A DNA stretch of 64,000 nt from Azospirillum doebereinerae (GCF_003989665.1 NZ_RZIJ01000021.1:62001-126000); one strand, 5' to 3'. Shown: positions 17,689 through 26,633, counted from the first letter of the stretch. The notes: generated by a model from the sequence alone, not told the origin. Program-made: numbers and translations.

Positions 17689-17842
17689 GTCAGTCTCCAG
17701 GCGAATGACCTCGTGCACAAAGATCGCTTGGCGGCCCGGTTCTGCGCAAGCCAGTCTGGCGGGACGTCGCGCGATTCCGGCGTCGAACGGTGGCCGGCGC
17801 GGCCCCGCAGGGATTTTTGTACAGGCAGGGAGACCCGTTGGC

Positions 17843-19126
17843 ATGTTGAACGATCCGCGCTCTCACGGGCTTTGGGAATTGACCGCGCCGCCCGCGCCCC
17901 CGACCGCCGCCCTGGCTGGATCGCAGCGGGCCGACGTGGTCGTCGTGGGGGGCGGCTACACCGGCCTTTCGGCGGCGCTGCATCTGGCCGAAGGCGGCGC
18001 CGACGTGGCGGTGTTGGAGGCGGTGGATCTCGGATTCGGCGGCGCGGGCCGCAACGTCGGTCTGGTGAACGCCGGCATGTGGGTCATGCCCGAATCCCTG
18101 GTCGAGGTGCTGGGACCCGATTACGGCGAACGCCTGCTGGACTTCCTCGGGAACGCGCCGAGGGCCGTGTTCGACCTGATCGAGCGGCACGGCATCGCCT
18201 GCGAGGCCGAGACGAGCGGCACGATCCATTGCGCCGTCGGCCCCAAGGGCCTGCGCGAGTTGGAGGACCGCGCGGCGCAGTGGCAGCGCCGTGGCGCGCC
18301 GGTGGAGCTGTTGAGCGCGGCGCAGACGGCGGAGAAGGTCGGGACGTCGGCCTACGCCGGCGGGCTGCTCGACCGTCGCGCCGGCACCATCCAGCCGCTT
18401 GCCTACGCCCGTGGTCTCGCCCACGCGGCGGTGTCGGCCGGCGCCCGGATCTTCACCGGCAGCCCGGTGCTCTCCACCGAGGAGTCCGGGGGGCGGTGGA
18501 CGGTGCGCACCCCCGCCGGGTCGGTGTCCGCCGACTGGATCGTCGTCGCGACGGACGCCTATTCGAGCGGGCCGTGGGCGCGCGTCCGGGAGGAACAGGT
18601 GCATCTGCCCTATTTCAACTTCGCGACCGAGCCGTTGAGCGAGGCCGCGCGGTCCGCGATCCTCCCCGAACGGCAGGGCGTGTGGGACACGAGGGACGTG
18701 CTCAGCTCGTTCCGCTTCGACCGGGCCGGGCGCTTGGTGTTCGGCAGCGTCGGCGCGTTGAAGGGCGTCGGGGCGGCGGTGCACCGGGCCTGGGCGAAGC
18801 GCGCGCTCAAGCGGCTGTTTCCCCACCTGGGCGACGTGCGGTTCGAGGCGGAATGGTATGGCCTGATCGGCATGACGAGCGACAACCTGCCGCGCTTCCA
18901 CAAGCTGGACCGGAACGTCCTGTCCTTCTGCGGCTACAACGGGCGGGGCATCGCGCCGGGCACCGTGTTCGGCCGCGCGCTGGCGGCCCACATCCTCGGG
19001 CAGGTCAAGGAACAGGATCTGCCGCTTCCGCTGTCGGTGCCGGCCACCCCCCCGTTCCGGGCCGCCAAGGAAGCCTATTACGAGGTGGGCGCGCAGCTCG
19101 CCCATCTGGTCGATTCGCGCCTGTAG
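17843..19126 (+). CDS. FAD-dependent oxidoreductase of the DAO / gamma-glutamylputrescine oxidase type
   Basis: A protein of 427 residues. ADVVVVGGGYTGLSAALHLA (~28-47) is the Rossmann FAD-binding motif, followed by VLEAVDLGFGGAGRNVG, the second signature of PuuB/DAO-type oxidases. The C-terminus carries the closing FAD segment FCGYNGRGIAPGTVFGRALA (~370-390). These flavoenzymes oxidise secondary or primary amines or amino acids, giving an imine or aldehyde and usually hydrogen peroxide. The exact substrate is unknown. ATG at 17843 has GGGAG about 10 bases upstream. It is divergent from a LysR gene and convergent with another; no transporter or aldehyde dehydrogenase is directly linked. Confidence 0.85.
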   Translation: MLNDPRSHGLWELTAPPAPPTAALAGSQRADVVVVGGGYTGLSAALHLAEGGADVAVLEAVDLGFGGAGRNVGLVNAGMWVMPESLVEVLGPDYGERLLDFLGNAPRAVFDLIERHGIACEAETSGTIHCAVGPKGLRELEDRAAQWQRRGAPVELLSAAQTAEKVGTSAYAGGLLDRRAGTIQPLAYARGLAHAAVSAGARIFTGSPVLSTEESGGRWTVRTPAGSVSADWIVVATDAYSSGPWARVREEQVHLPYFNFATEPLSEAARSAILPERQGVWDTRDVLSSFRFDRAGRLVFGSVGALKGVGAAVHRAWAKRALKRLFPHLGDVRFEAEWYGLIGMTSDNLPRFHKLDRNVLSFCGYNGRGIAPGTVFGRALAAHILGQVKEQDLPLPLSVPATPPFRAAKEAYYEVGAQLAHLVDSRL

Positions 19127-19147
19127 GGGGTTGGGCTGGGGCGGCGG

Positions 19148-20053
19148 TCAGGCCGCGTTCAGGGTCGACGCGAACAGGTCGAGCCGCTCCAGCGTGAACG
19201 AGACGAAACTGTCGACCAGATTGAACGACCGCGCCGCCTTCGGCCGGATGAGCCAGATGTCGAACTCGACGGCGGGCTCGAACCGGCGGACGACGATGCG
19301 CGGGTCGTCGTTGTTGAAGGCGCTGATCGGATCGACGACGGCGACCCCGGCCTTGGCCGCGACGAAGGAAAAGGCGGTCTCCGATTGGCCGGCTTCGATC
19401 CGGCTGCGCCGCGCCACCTTCAATTCGTCGAACACCCGGTCGATCATGAAGCGCGAATGGTCCTGGGGGCCGAGCGAGACGAAATCCTCGTCGGCGAGGT
19501 CGTGGGCGTGGATGGTGCGCCGGTCGGCCAGATGATGCCCCGCCGGCAGGATGCAGACCCCGCGCAAACGGTGCAGATGCGCGCTGATCACCTCGGGACG
19601 GTCGCCCGGCAGGATGCTCAGGCCGAAATCCACATGCTGGGCGGCGACGGCGTCGATCAGGCTGCGTGAGCGCATGCTTTCCAGACGGAAGCGCGTGTCG
19701 GGATGCGCCTCGCAGAAGCTCCACACGATCTCGGGCAGCACCCGCCGGGCGATGGCGGGAAAGGCGCCGAGGCTGACCGACCCCCAGTTCTGGTCGCGCA
19801 GCGCCGTCGCCACCCGCGCGATCTGGCCGACGCCGATGAACATCCGCTGCACTTCGTTGTAGAGCGCTTCGGCCTCGCGGGTCGGCGTGATCTTGCTGCC
19901 CTGCCGGTTGAACAGGCGGAAGCCGCAGCTGCGCTCGAATTGCGCGATTAGCTGGCTGACGGCGGGTTGCGAGATGCTCAGCCGTTCCCCCGCACGCGTC
20001 ACGCTGCCGCTGGCCATCACCGCCTGGAAGGCTTCGATCTGTCGGACGTTCAT
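19148..20053 (-). CDS. LysR family transcriptional regulator of the adjacent ABC importer operon
   Basis: A protein of 301 residues. The DNA-binding domain has MNVRQIEAFQAVMASGSVT and AGERLSISQPAVSQLIAQFE; the substrate-binding domain follows from ~90. It is paralogous to the regulator at 15784-16704. It is divergent from the amino-acid-type ABC importer/alpha-hydroxyacid oxidase operon, with 134 bases between start codons and a T-N11-A palindrome 12 bases before its own ATG. It probably activates that operon in response to its substrate and represses itself. Confidence 0.9.
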   Translation of the reverse strand: MNVRQIEAFQAVMASGSVTRAGERLSISQPAVSQLIAQFERSCGFRLFNRQGSKITPTREAEALYNEVQRMFIGVGQIARVATALRDQNWGSVSLGAFPAIARRVLPEIVWSFCEAHPDTRFRLESMRSRSLIDAVAAQHVDFGLSILPGDRPEVISAHLHRLRGVCILPAGHHLADRRTIHAHDLADEDFVSLGPQDHSRFMIDRVFDELKVARRSRIEAGQSETAFSFVAAKAGVAVVDPISAFNNDDPRIVVRRFEPAVEFDIWLIRPKAARSFNLVDSFVSFTLERLDLFASTLNAA

Positions 20054-20064
20054 CGGAATCGGCC

Positions 20065-20079
20065 ATAAGTTCAGCTTAT
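20065..20079. promoter_or_regulatory. LysR-type operator between LysR gene and ABC importer operon
   Basis: ATAAGTTCAGCTTAT is a perfect 5-bp-arm palindrome with T-N11-A spacing. It matches in half-sites (ATAA...TTAT) and in position the element at the start of the other LysR paralogue. It sits in the divergent promoter region. Confidence 0.6.
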
Positions 20080-20187
20080 TGTCAGGGGCAAATTATCTAT
20101 TATGACATTATGAAAGACAACGCGATCATAGGCTTCGAAGCGCCGATCCCATCGATTTTTCGTGCGCTCAAGCAAAGGGGGATCTCC

Positions 20188-21033
20188 ATGACGCCTCGTT
20201 TCGCCAAGCCGCTTGCCCTCCTCTCCGTCCTGGCCGCCGGGCTTGCCGTCTGCACGGGCGCACAGGCCGACCAGTTCGACCGCGTCAAGCAGCGCGGCAA
20301 GCTGATCGCCGGCATTCGGAACGATTACGTGCCCTTCGGCTTCCTCGACCAGAAGGGCGAACTGACCGGCTTCGAGATCGATCTCGCCCGGGCCGTCGCC
20401 AAGGACATGTTCGGCTCGGAGACCGCGATCGAGCTGGTGCCGGTCGTCGCCTCGAACCGCATCGAGCTGCTGAACGCCGGGCGCATCGACGTGATCTTCG
20501 CGACGCTGGGCAAGACGGCCGAGCGGGAAAAGGTCATCGACTACACGGCCGAATACTATCTGATGGCCGGGATGGTGCTGCTGGCGCCGAAAGCGGCCGA
20601 GTACAAGTCCTGGGACGACGTCAAGGGCCACAAGATCTGCGGCAGCCAGGGCAACGTCTACAACCGGACGCTGATCGAGAAATACGGCGCCGATCTGGTC
20701 CTGTTCACCGGGACCTCGGAGATTTACAAGGCGTTCCAGGACAACCGCTGCGACGCCATCGCCTATGACGGCCCCAACCTGCACATGAAGGTGACCGAGG
20801 AGGGCTGGAGCGACAAGTACAAGATCGCGCTCGACACCTTCGACTACATCCCCATCGGCGGCGGCGTCCGCAAGAACGAGCCGGCCTTCCTGAACGCCGT
20901 CAACAAGGCGATCATCCGCGCCGAGGCGTCGGGTCTGATGGCCGAGGGCGAGAAGAAGTACAAGCTCGGCGTCAGCGACTACGTGACCAAGCGGGCCGCC
21001 GACGCGAAGGTGAAGGCCGCCGCGGCGAATTGA
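20188..21033 (+). CDS. Polar amino acid type ABC transporter, periplasmic binding protein
   Basis: A protein of 281 residues belonging to the bacterial extracellular solute-binding family 3. ATG at 20188 is chosen over an in-frame ATG 78 bases upstream because AGGGGG lies at correct spacing and a signal peptide follows at once (LALLSVLAAGLAVCTGAQA, cut before DQFD). Motifs: GKLIAGIRNDYVPFGFLDQK, LTGFEIDLARAVAK and GRIDVIFATLGKTAERE. It delivers an amino acid or an organic acid to the two permeases and ATPase encoded downstream. The neighbouring alpha-hydroxyacid oxidase and D-2-hydroxyacid dehydrogenase suggest that the ligand is, or yields, a 2-hydroxy or 2-oxo acid. Confidence 0.88.
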   Translation: MTPRFAKPLALLSVLAAGLAVCTGAQADQFDRVKQRGKLIAGIRNDYVPFGFLDQKGELTGFEIDLARAVAKDMFGSETAIELVPVVASNRIELLNAGRIDVIFATLGKTAEREKVIDYTAEYYLMAGMVLLAPKAAEYKSWDDVKGHKICGSQGNVYNRTLIEKYGADLVLFTGTSEIYKAFQDNRCDAIAYDGPNLHMKVTEEGWSDKYKIALDTFDYIPIGGGVRKNEPAFLNAVNKAIIRAEASGLMAEGEKKYKLGVSDYVTKRAADAKVKAAAAN

Positions 21034-21081
21034 GCCGCGCAGGAAGGACGGCCACGTCCTTCGCGTGATCGGAAAGAGACC

Positions 21082-22275
21082 ATGCACAAGATCGAGGTCA
21101 CGTCACGGCGACCGCCCCGGCTGGTGGAGCAGGCCCTGTGCCTGAACGACTTCGAGCCGCTCGCCGAACGGAAACTGCCACGGGCGATCTTCAAATACGT
21201 CGCCGGCCACGCCGAGGACGGCGCGACGCACCGCCGGAACCTGAAGAGCTTCGCCGAGCGGTCCTTCATCCCCAACGTCCTGGTCGACGTCTCCAAGACG
21301 GACGCCGCGACCCGCATCTTCGGGGTCGATTACGCCAGCCCCTTCGGCATCGCCCCCATGGGGTTCAGCCGGCTGGTGGCGCCGGATTGCGACGTGCTCT
21401 TCGCGCAGGAGGCGGCGCGGGCGCGGCTTCCGTTCATCCTGAGCGGGGCCTCCCTGACCCGGCTGGAGGAGGTGCGGCAAGCGGGGGCGACGAGCTGGTT
21501 CCAGGCCTACATTCCGGGCGACGAGACGCGCATCCTTCCGCTGGTCGAGCGGGTGGAGCGGGCGGGGTTCGACACGCTGGTGGTGACCGTCGACACGGCG
21601 GTGCATGGCCAGCACGAACTCGCCGCGCGTCACGGCTTCCGCTCGCCGGTGCGGCCGAGCGCCGATCTGGCGTGGCAGGGGGTGACGCGGCCGGTCTGGC
21701 TGTGGCGCGTGCTGCTGCGCAGCCTGCTGACGCGCAACGCGCCGCATTTCGAGAACATGGACGCGGAGCGGGGGCCGCCGGTGTTCTCCCGGACGCTCGT
21801 CCGCGACATCGGCCTGCGGTCGAGCCTGTCCTGGAGACACATTGAACGGCTTCGGCAGCGCTGGAAGGGCAGGCTCGTCCTCAAGGGGGTGATGTCGGCC
21901 CCGGACGCGCGGATGGCCGAGAAGATCGGCGTGGACGGCGTCATCGTCTCCAACCACGGCGGCCGACAGATCGACTGCGCCCAAGGCTCGCTCGACCTGC
22001 TGGAGCGCATCGCCGATCAGGTCGACCGCCTGACCGTGATGTTCGACGGCGGCGTCCGGCGGGGCAGCGACGTCCTGAAGGCGGTCAAGCTCGGCGCGCA
22101 GTTGGTCTTCGTCGGGCGGCCGTTCCTGCTGGCGGCGGCGGCCGGCGACCGGGTGGGTGTGGAGCACGCCATCGCCCTGATGAAGGACGAGATCACCCGG
22201 ACCATGGCGCTGCTGGGCATCAACCGGCTCGACGAGTTCGAGGCCATCCCCCTCATCCGCGACGGCCGGGGCTGA
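21082..22275 (+). CDS. FMN-dependent alpha-hydroxyacid oxidase/dehydrogenase
   Basis: A protein of 397 residues of the lactate/glycolate/mandelate oxidase family. Seen: FKYVAGHAEDG near 33-43 (the usual Y-x-x-G-G region), APMGFSRLVAPD, the active-site segment VDGVIVSNHGGRQID near 283-297 with the catalytic His, and FDGGVRRGSDVLKAVKLGA and FVGRPFL for FMN phosphate binding. It oxidises an L-2-hydroxyacid to the 2-oxo acid. It is inserted between the binding protein and permease genes of an importer, so its substrate is probably the imported compound or an early product. Which acceptor it uses (oxygen or quinone) cannot be told. Confidence 0.88.
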   Translation: MHKIEVTSRRPPRLVEQALCLNDFEPLAERKLPRAIFKYVAGHAEDGATHRRNLKSFAERSFIPNVLVDVSKTDAATRIFGVDYASPFGIAPMGFSRLVAPDCDVLFAQEAARARLPFILSGASLTRLEEVRQAGATSWFQAYIPGDETRILPLVERVERAGFDTLVVTVDTAVHGQHELAARHGFRSPVRPSADLAWQGVTRPVWLWRVLLRSLLTRNAPHFENMDAERGPPVFSRTLVRDIGLRSSLSWRHIERLRQRWKGRLVLKGVMSAPDARMAEKIGVDGVIVSNHGGRQIDCAQGSLDLLERIADQVDRLTVMFDGGVRRGSDVLKAVKLGAQLVFVGRPFLLAAAAGDRVGVEHAIALMKDEITRTMALLGINRLDEFEAIPLIRDGRG

Positions 22276-22320
22276 ACGCATGCGGACATCCGTTCGACAC
22301 TCCATGGCGGGAGCGCCGGC

Positions 22321-23028
22321 ATGACGCTCGATTTCAGCTGGCTGCTCGACCCGCTCTATCAGAAATGGCTGCTGCGCGGGATCGGCACGACGATGCTGCT
22401 CAGCCTGCTCGGCATGGTGCTGATGTTCGTCATCGGCATCGCCGGCGCCGCCCTCCTTCATCTCAAGGTGCGGTTCCTGCAATCGCCGGTCACGATCTTC
22501 GTCGAGCTGTTCCGCAACACGCCGCCGCTCGTCCAGCTGTTCTTCCTGTACTTCATGCTGTCCGAGATCGGCCTGACGCTCACCGATCCGGTGACGGGCG
22601 GCCGGATCCCGCTGTTCACCGGCTTCACCTGCGTGGTGCTCTCGCTTGGCCTCTACAACGGGGCCATCGCGGTCGAGATCATCCGCTCCGGCCTGCTGGC
22701 CGTGCCGGCCCAGACCGTCGAGGGCGCCCGCTCGCTCGGCTATTCCCGCCTGCAGACCTTCCGTTACGTCGAACTGCCCATCGGCCTCAGGATGAGCATC
22801 CCGCCCATGACAAGCAACATCGTCAGCCTGATCAAGACCTCGTCCCAGGCCGTGCTGGTGGCCGTGGCGGACATCATGTACGGCGCGACGCAGATCATGC
22901 TGGAGACGTTCCGCAATCTGGAGGTCATGCTGCTGATCTGGGTCATCTACCTCGCGATCGCCAGTCTTGCGGTGCTGGTGGTGCGGCGGATCGCCGCCGC
23001 CTTCCGCATCCCCGGCTACGGATCGTGA
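22321..23028 (+). CDS. Amino acid ABC transporter permease (first subunit)
   Basis: A protein of 235 residues of the HisM/GltJ type. It begins with a conserved LLRGIGTTMLLSLLGMVLMF helix and carries the EFFRNTP-like segment VELFRNTPPLVQLFFLYF and the EAA loop EGARSLGYSRLQTFRYVELP, which docks on the ATPase. About five transmembrane helices are predicted. It forms the inner-membrane channel with the next gene product. Confidence 0.9.
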   Translation: MTLDFSWLLDPLYQKWLLRGIGTTMLLSLLGMVLMFVIGIAGAALLHLKVRFLQSPVTIFVELFRNTPPLVQLFFLYFMLSEIGLTLTDPVTGGRIPLFTGFTCVVLSLGLYNGAIAVEIIRSGLLAVPAQTVEGARSLGYSRLQTFRYVELPIGLRMSIPPMTSNIVSLIKTSSQAVLVAVADIMYGATQIMLETFRNLEVMLLIWVIYLAIASLAVLVVRRIAAAFRIPGYGS

Positions 23029-23033
23029 CGGCC

Positions 23034-23834
23034 ATGAACGCGGAGCTCAAGCTGTTCGCCCTTGGCACCGTCGGCGTCACGCTGGTCCTCGCGGCGCTGC
23101 TCGTCACCGTCTACGGCGCGGAGACCGGGCGCGTCCTCCAGGCGCTGGCCGCGCGGACGCCGCTGCTGCTGAGCGGTTCCCCGGACTTCAGCCGCTTCGA
23201 GGGCGGCTTCGCCGCCAACATCGTCATCAGCATCTGGGCGATGGCCATCGCCGCCGTCGCCGGCACGGCGCTCGGCGTCGGGATGATCTCGCAGTCCTTC
23301 CTGATCCGGACGCCGTCCGTCCTGGTCATGAACGTGCTGCGCAACTCGCCCTGGCTCGTCGTGCTCTACGCGATGCTCTACCTGCTGCCGTTCGAGATCG
23401 AGGCCTTCGGCTCCGTCTTTTCGTTCTCGCCGATGATCAAGGCGATCATCGGGCTGGCGCTGCCGGTGACGGCCAACGTCGCCGAGGTGTTTCGCGGCGG
23501 CGTCGAGGCCGTCCCGACCGGCCAATGGGAATCGGCCCGCTCGCTGGGGTACCGCCGGCTCCAGATCCTGCGCCGCGTCGTGGTGCCGCAGGCGATCCAG
23601 TTCATGACACCGAATCTGATGACGACCTACGCCATGCTGTTCATCGGCACCAGCCTGGTCGTGGTGACGGGGGCCGACGACGTGCTCTCGGTCGCCCGCA
23701 CCGTCATCGCCAGCGACGGCGCGCATTACGCCACGGCGATCTACCTCTACGTGCTGTTCCTCTTCTTCATCTTCTGCTTTCCGATCGCCATCCTGACGCG
23801 TTGGCTGGAGCAACGGGTGCGAGTTCGCCAATGA
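23034..23834 (+). CDS. Amino acid ABC transporter permease (second subunit)
   Basis: A protein of 266 residues, paired with the preceding permease. Hallmarks are VMNVLRNSPWLVVLYAMLY and the EAA loop ESARSLGYRRLQILRRVVVP. About five membrane helices are predicted, with a short periplasmic insertion after the first. A GTG three codons upstream could also start translation; the ATG is preferred. Its stop overlaps the ATPase start by ATGA. Confidence 0.88.
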   Translation: MNAELKLFALGTVGVTLVLAALLVTVYGAETGRVLQALAARTPLLLSGSPDFSRFEGGFAANIVISIWAMAIAAVAGTALGVGMISQSFLIRTPSVLVMNVLRNSPWLVVLYAMLYLLPFEIEAFGSVFSFSPMIKAIIGLALPVTANVAEVFRGGVEAVPTGQWESARSLGYRRLQILRRVVVPQAIQFMTPNLMTTYAMLFIGTSLVVVTGADDVLSVARTVIASDGAHYATAIYLYVLFLFFIFCFPIAILTRWLEQRVRVRQ

Positions 23835-24586
23835 CAGATCATCAGCAATCCGCCCCGCTCATCGAGATGCGGGACGTCCACAAATCCTTCGGCTCCACCG
23901 CGGTCCTCAAGGGCGTGTCGCTGTCCGTCCGCGATGGGGGTGTGGTGTGCATCATCGGGCCGTCCGGCTCGGGCAAATCGACGATCCTGCGCTGCATCAA
24001 CGGCCTGATGACGATCGACAAGGGGACGATCCGCGTCGGCTCCTTCGCGGTCGAGACGCTGAAGAGCGACAAGCAGCTGGTCCCGCTGCGGCACCAGGTC
24101 GCCATGGTCTTCCAGCAATACAACCTTTTCCCGCACCGCACGGTGTTGCAGAACCTGACCATGGCGCCGGTCCAGGTGCTGGGCGAGAACCCGGCCGCCG
24201 TGCGCGAACGGGCGCTGGCCCTGCTCGCCAAGGTGCGGCTGACGGGAAAGCAGCACGCCTACCCCGGCGAACTCTCCGGCGGCCAGCAGCAGCGAGTCGC
24301 CATCGCCCGCGCGCTGGCCATGCAGCCCAAGGTGATCCTGTTCGACGAGGTCACCGCCGCGCTCGACCCCGAGATGGTCAGCGAGGTCCTGAACGTCATC
24401 CGCGATCTGGCGCGCGAGGGCATGACCTGCGTGCTGGTCACGCACGAGATGCGCTTCGCCCAGGAGGTCGCGGACGAGGTCTTCTTCACCGACCGGGGCG
24501 TGATCGTCGAGCACGGCCCGCCCGCCACGATCTTCCAGAATCCGACCGACCCACGGCTGAAAGCCTTCCTCGACAAGGTCCTGTGA
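23831..24586 (+). CDS. Amino acid ABC transporter ATP-binding protein
   Basis: A protein of 251 residues of the GlnQ/HisP type: Walker A GPSGSGKST at ~45-53, Q-loop AMVFQQYNLFPH, signature LSGGQQQRVAIARAL at ~152-166 and Walker B VILFDEVTAALDPE. The DEVTAALDPE form is typical of polar-amino-acid importers. It energises the two preceding permeases. The starting ATG overlaps the previous stop. Confidence 0.92.
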   Translation: MTDHQQSAPLIEMRDVHKSFGSTAVLKGVSLSVRDGGVVCIIGPSGSGKSTILRCINGLMTIDKGTIRVGSFAVETLKSDKQLVPLRHQVAMVFQQYNLFPHRTVLQNLTMAPVQVLGENPAAVRERALALLAKVRLTGKQHAYPGELSGGQQQRVAIARALAMQPKVILFDEVTAALDPEMVSEVLNVIRDLAREGMTCVLVTHEMRFAQEVADEVFFTDRGVIVEHGPPATIFQNPTDPRLKAFLDKVL

Positions 24587-24623
24587 GGGCCATCCGGAAA
24601 AGGCCATTCCAGCAAGGAACGCC

Positions 24624-25649
24624 ATGACACACCCTCTCAAAATCCTGGTCCCCGACGCCCATCTCCGCGATCTCGACGTCGAGCGCGGCGTGTCGGGCGA
24701 CCGGCTCGACTATCTTGTGTTCGACGAGACCGACCCGGCGGCCATTCCGGACGAGGCTTGGCGCTCCTGCGACGCGATCCTGGTCTGGCACCGCATGCGG
24801 ATCACGCCGGAGGTCGTCGCGAAGCTCGACCGCTGCCGCCTGATCGTGCGGGTCGGCGTCGGCTTCGACAACGTCGACAGCGCGGCGTGCCGGGCGCGCG
24901 GCATTCCGGTCTCCAACGTGCCGAACTACGGCACGTCGGAGGTGGCCGACCACGCCCTGGCCATGCTGCTGCACCTCGTGCGCGGGCTCGGATCCTACGA
25001 GGCGCGGCTGAAGGCCGACCTCGCGGCCGGTTTCCTGGCGGAGGACGTTCCCGTGGTGCGCCGGATCCGGGGCGCCACTTTCGGCGCCATCGGCATGGGG
25101 CGCATCGGCACCGCGATCATGCGCCGCGCCGCCGCCTTCGACATGACGGTGATCTATGTCGACCCCTATCTCCCGGAGGGCCATGAACTGGGCCTGGGGA
25201 TCGAGCGGGTGAAGACCCTGCCGGAGTTGCTGTCGCGCTCCGACGTCGTCAGCGTGCACGTGCCGTTGTCGGAGAAGACCCGCAACCTCATCGGCAAGCC
25301 GGAGCTGGCGGCGATGAAGCCCGGCGGCATCCTGCTCAACATCGCCCGCGGCGGCCTCGTCGACGTGGGCGCGGTCCACGACGCGCTCAAGAGCGGGCAT
25401 CTCGCCGCGGCCGGCCTGGACGTGCTGCCCAAGGAGCCGCCCGTGCCGCCGCCGCCGCTGATCGCGGCTTGGCAGGCGGAGGAGCCCTGGCTCGCCGGCC
25501 GTCTCGTCGTGACCCCGCACGCCGCCTTCTATTCCGAGGCCGGCTATCGCGACATGCGCACCTTCTCCGCCGAAATCCTGCTCGACTTCCTCTTCGAGGG
25601 ACGGCTGCGGAACAACGTCAACCCAGGCTGGGACGCGAAGGCTTCCTGA
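24624..25649 (+). CDS. D-2-hydroxyacid dehydrogenase family protein (CtBP-like)
   Basis: A protein of 341 residues. The NAD-binding domain carries FGAIGMGRIGTAIMRRAAAF (~150-169), and the catalytic Arg (NIARGGLVD), Glu (DVLPKEPP) and His (TPHAAFYSE) of the D-isomer-specific dehydrogenases are all present. The family interconverts 2-oxo acids and D-2-hydroxyacids with NAD(P)H. The N-terminal part (VGVGFDNVDSAACRARGI, NVPNYGTSEVADHAL) resembles the C-terminal-binding-protein branch. Its place after the importer and an L-hydroxyacid oxidase suggests consecutive handling of one carbon skeleton, perhaps stereo-inversion through the oxo acid. Confidence 0.85.
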   Translation: MTHPLKILVPDAHLRDLDVERGVSGDRLDYLVFDETDPAAIPDEAWRSCDAILVWHRMRITPEVVAKLDRCRLIVRVGVGFDNVDSAACRARGIPVSNVPNYGTSEVADHALAMLLHLVRGLGSYEARLKADLAAGFLAEDVPVVRRIRGATFGAIGMGRIGTAIMRRAAAFDMTVIYVDPYLPEGHELGLGIERVKTLPELLSRSDVVSVHVPLSEKTRNLIGKPELAAMKPGGILLNIARGGLVDVGAVHDALKSGHLAAAGLDVLPKEPPVPPPPLIAAWQAEEPWLAGRLVVTPHAAFYSEAGYRDMRTFSAEILLDFLFEGRLRNNVNPGWDAKAS

Positions 25650-25692
25650 GAAGCCCGCCGGATCCCAAACCCTCCAGCATCAGGAACGAGCC

Positions 25693-26346
25693 ATGGCCTT
25701 CCAGCAGCACGACACCCAGTTCAGGGTCCTGAGCGACGAGGAGCTCGACGCGTGGCGGGCGATCCCGCCGGCCGTCGCCTCGGACTGCATGAACCGCACC
25801 CAAGTGATGAACGCCGCGATCAAGCCGATCCGGGACGGCCAGATCCTGTGCGGGCAGGCCCGAACGGTGACGACCATGGTCGGCGATTGCGGCCCGATCT
25901 GCGCCCTCATCAGCAACGCCCGGCCCGGCGAGATCGTGATGGTCGATGCCGGCGGGGTCGAGGACACGGCGGTCTGGGGCGGCGTCATGGCGGAGGAGGC
26001 CATCCACCGCAAGCTGGGCGGCGCCGTTGTCGACGGCGCCATCCGCGACGTCGCCGACATGCGCAAGGCCGGCTTCACGATGTTCTGCCGCTCGGTGGTG
26101 CCGCGCGGGCCGCATCACGGCTTCGGCGGCATCATCGACGGAACGGTGTCGGTGGCCGGCGTCCCGGTGCGCTCCGGCGACATCGTGCTGGGCAACGACG
26201 ACGGCGTGGTCGTCGTTCCCCTGGAGCAGGCCGCCACGGTGCTGGCGGCCGCGCAGGCCCATCTGCTCAAGGAGGAAGGCTGGATCCGGGACATCCGGGC
26301 CGGTGTGCCGATTCCCAAGATGTTCGAAATGCCGAGCGCCAAGTGA
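25693..26346 (+). CDS. RraA / 4-hydroxy-4-methyl-2-oxoglutarate aldolase family protein
   Basis: A protein of 217 residues. The RraA-like fold is recognised by GQARTVTTMVGD, IVMVDAGGVEDTAVWGGVMA (metal/pyruvate-binding region), GAVVDGAIRDVADMRKAGF and GDIVLGNDDGVVVVP. Members are divalent-metal-dependent class II pyruvate aldolases or oxaloacetate decarboxylases; others regulate RNase E. In this catabolic operon an aldolase or decarboxylase acting on a branched or C4-hydroxy 2-oxo acid is likely. It is the last clear gene of the operon. Confidence 0.82.
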   Translation: MAFQQHDTQFRVLSDEELDAWRAIPPAVASDCMNRTQVMNAAIKPIRDGQILCGQARTVTTMVGDCGPICALISNARPGEIVMVDAGGVEDTAVWGGVMAEEAIHRKLGGAVVDGAIRDVADMRKAGFTMFCRSVVPRGPHHGFGGIIDGTVSVAGVPVRSGDIVLGNDDGVVVVPLEQAATVLAAAQAHLLKEEGWIRDIRAGVPIPKMFEMPSAK

Positions 26347-26372
26347 AGATAGCGAGAGACGCTGGTGCATGA

Positions 26373-26633
26373 ATCGGTCTGAGGGCTTCCTCCGCCACTT
26401 CAGCCATTGACAGCAACCTGCGCCAGCAGACAGCGGCGGACGGCACCGCGTCCCGCATTTGGAACACCGCCCTGGTCCATGGCGCGGGAAACATCGCCTT
26501 GTCGCTGAACCTGCGGCGGTCCTGGATGGAGGGCGAGCCGGTCGCCGCCCTGTACCAGGCCGACGCCAACATCGCGTCCTCCGGTGGCGCGCCCGAGGCC
26601 AGGGTCACGATGGGTAAACGCCGGCTGTTCTGA
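26373..26633 (+). pseudogene. Possible remnant of the 3' end of an unidentified gene
   Basis: An open stretch of 86 codons runs from just after a TGA to a TGA, with no ATG at a plausible start. The encoded segment (SRIWNTALVHGAGNIALSL, EGEPVAALYQADANIAS, EARVTMGKRRLF) has a protein-like composition and ends in Phe, as outer-membrane barrels do. Its end overlaps the converging cysteine desulfurase gene by 29 bases. It may be a decayed 3' fragment, or merely a long frame in GC-rich DNA. The space is otherwise empty. Confidence 0.25.
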
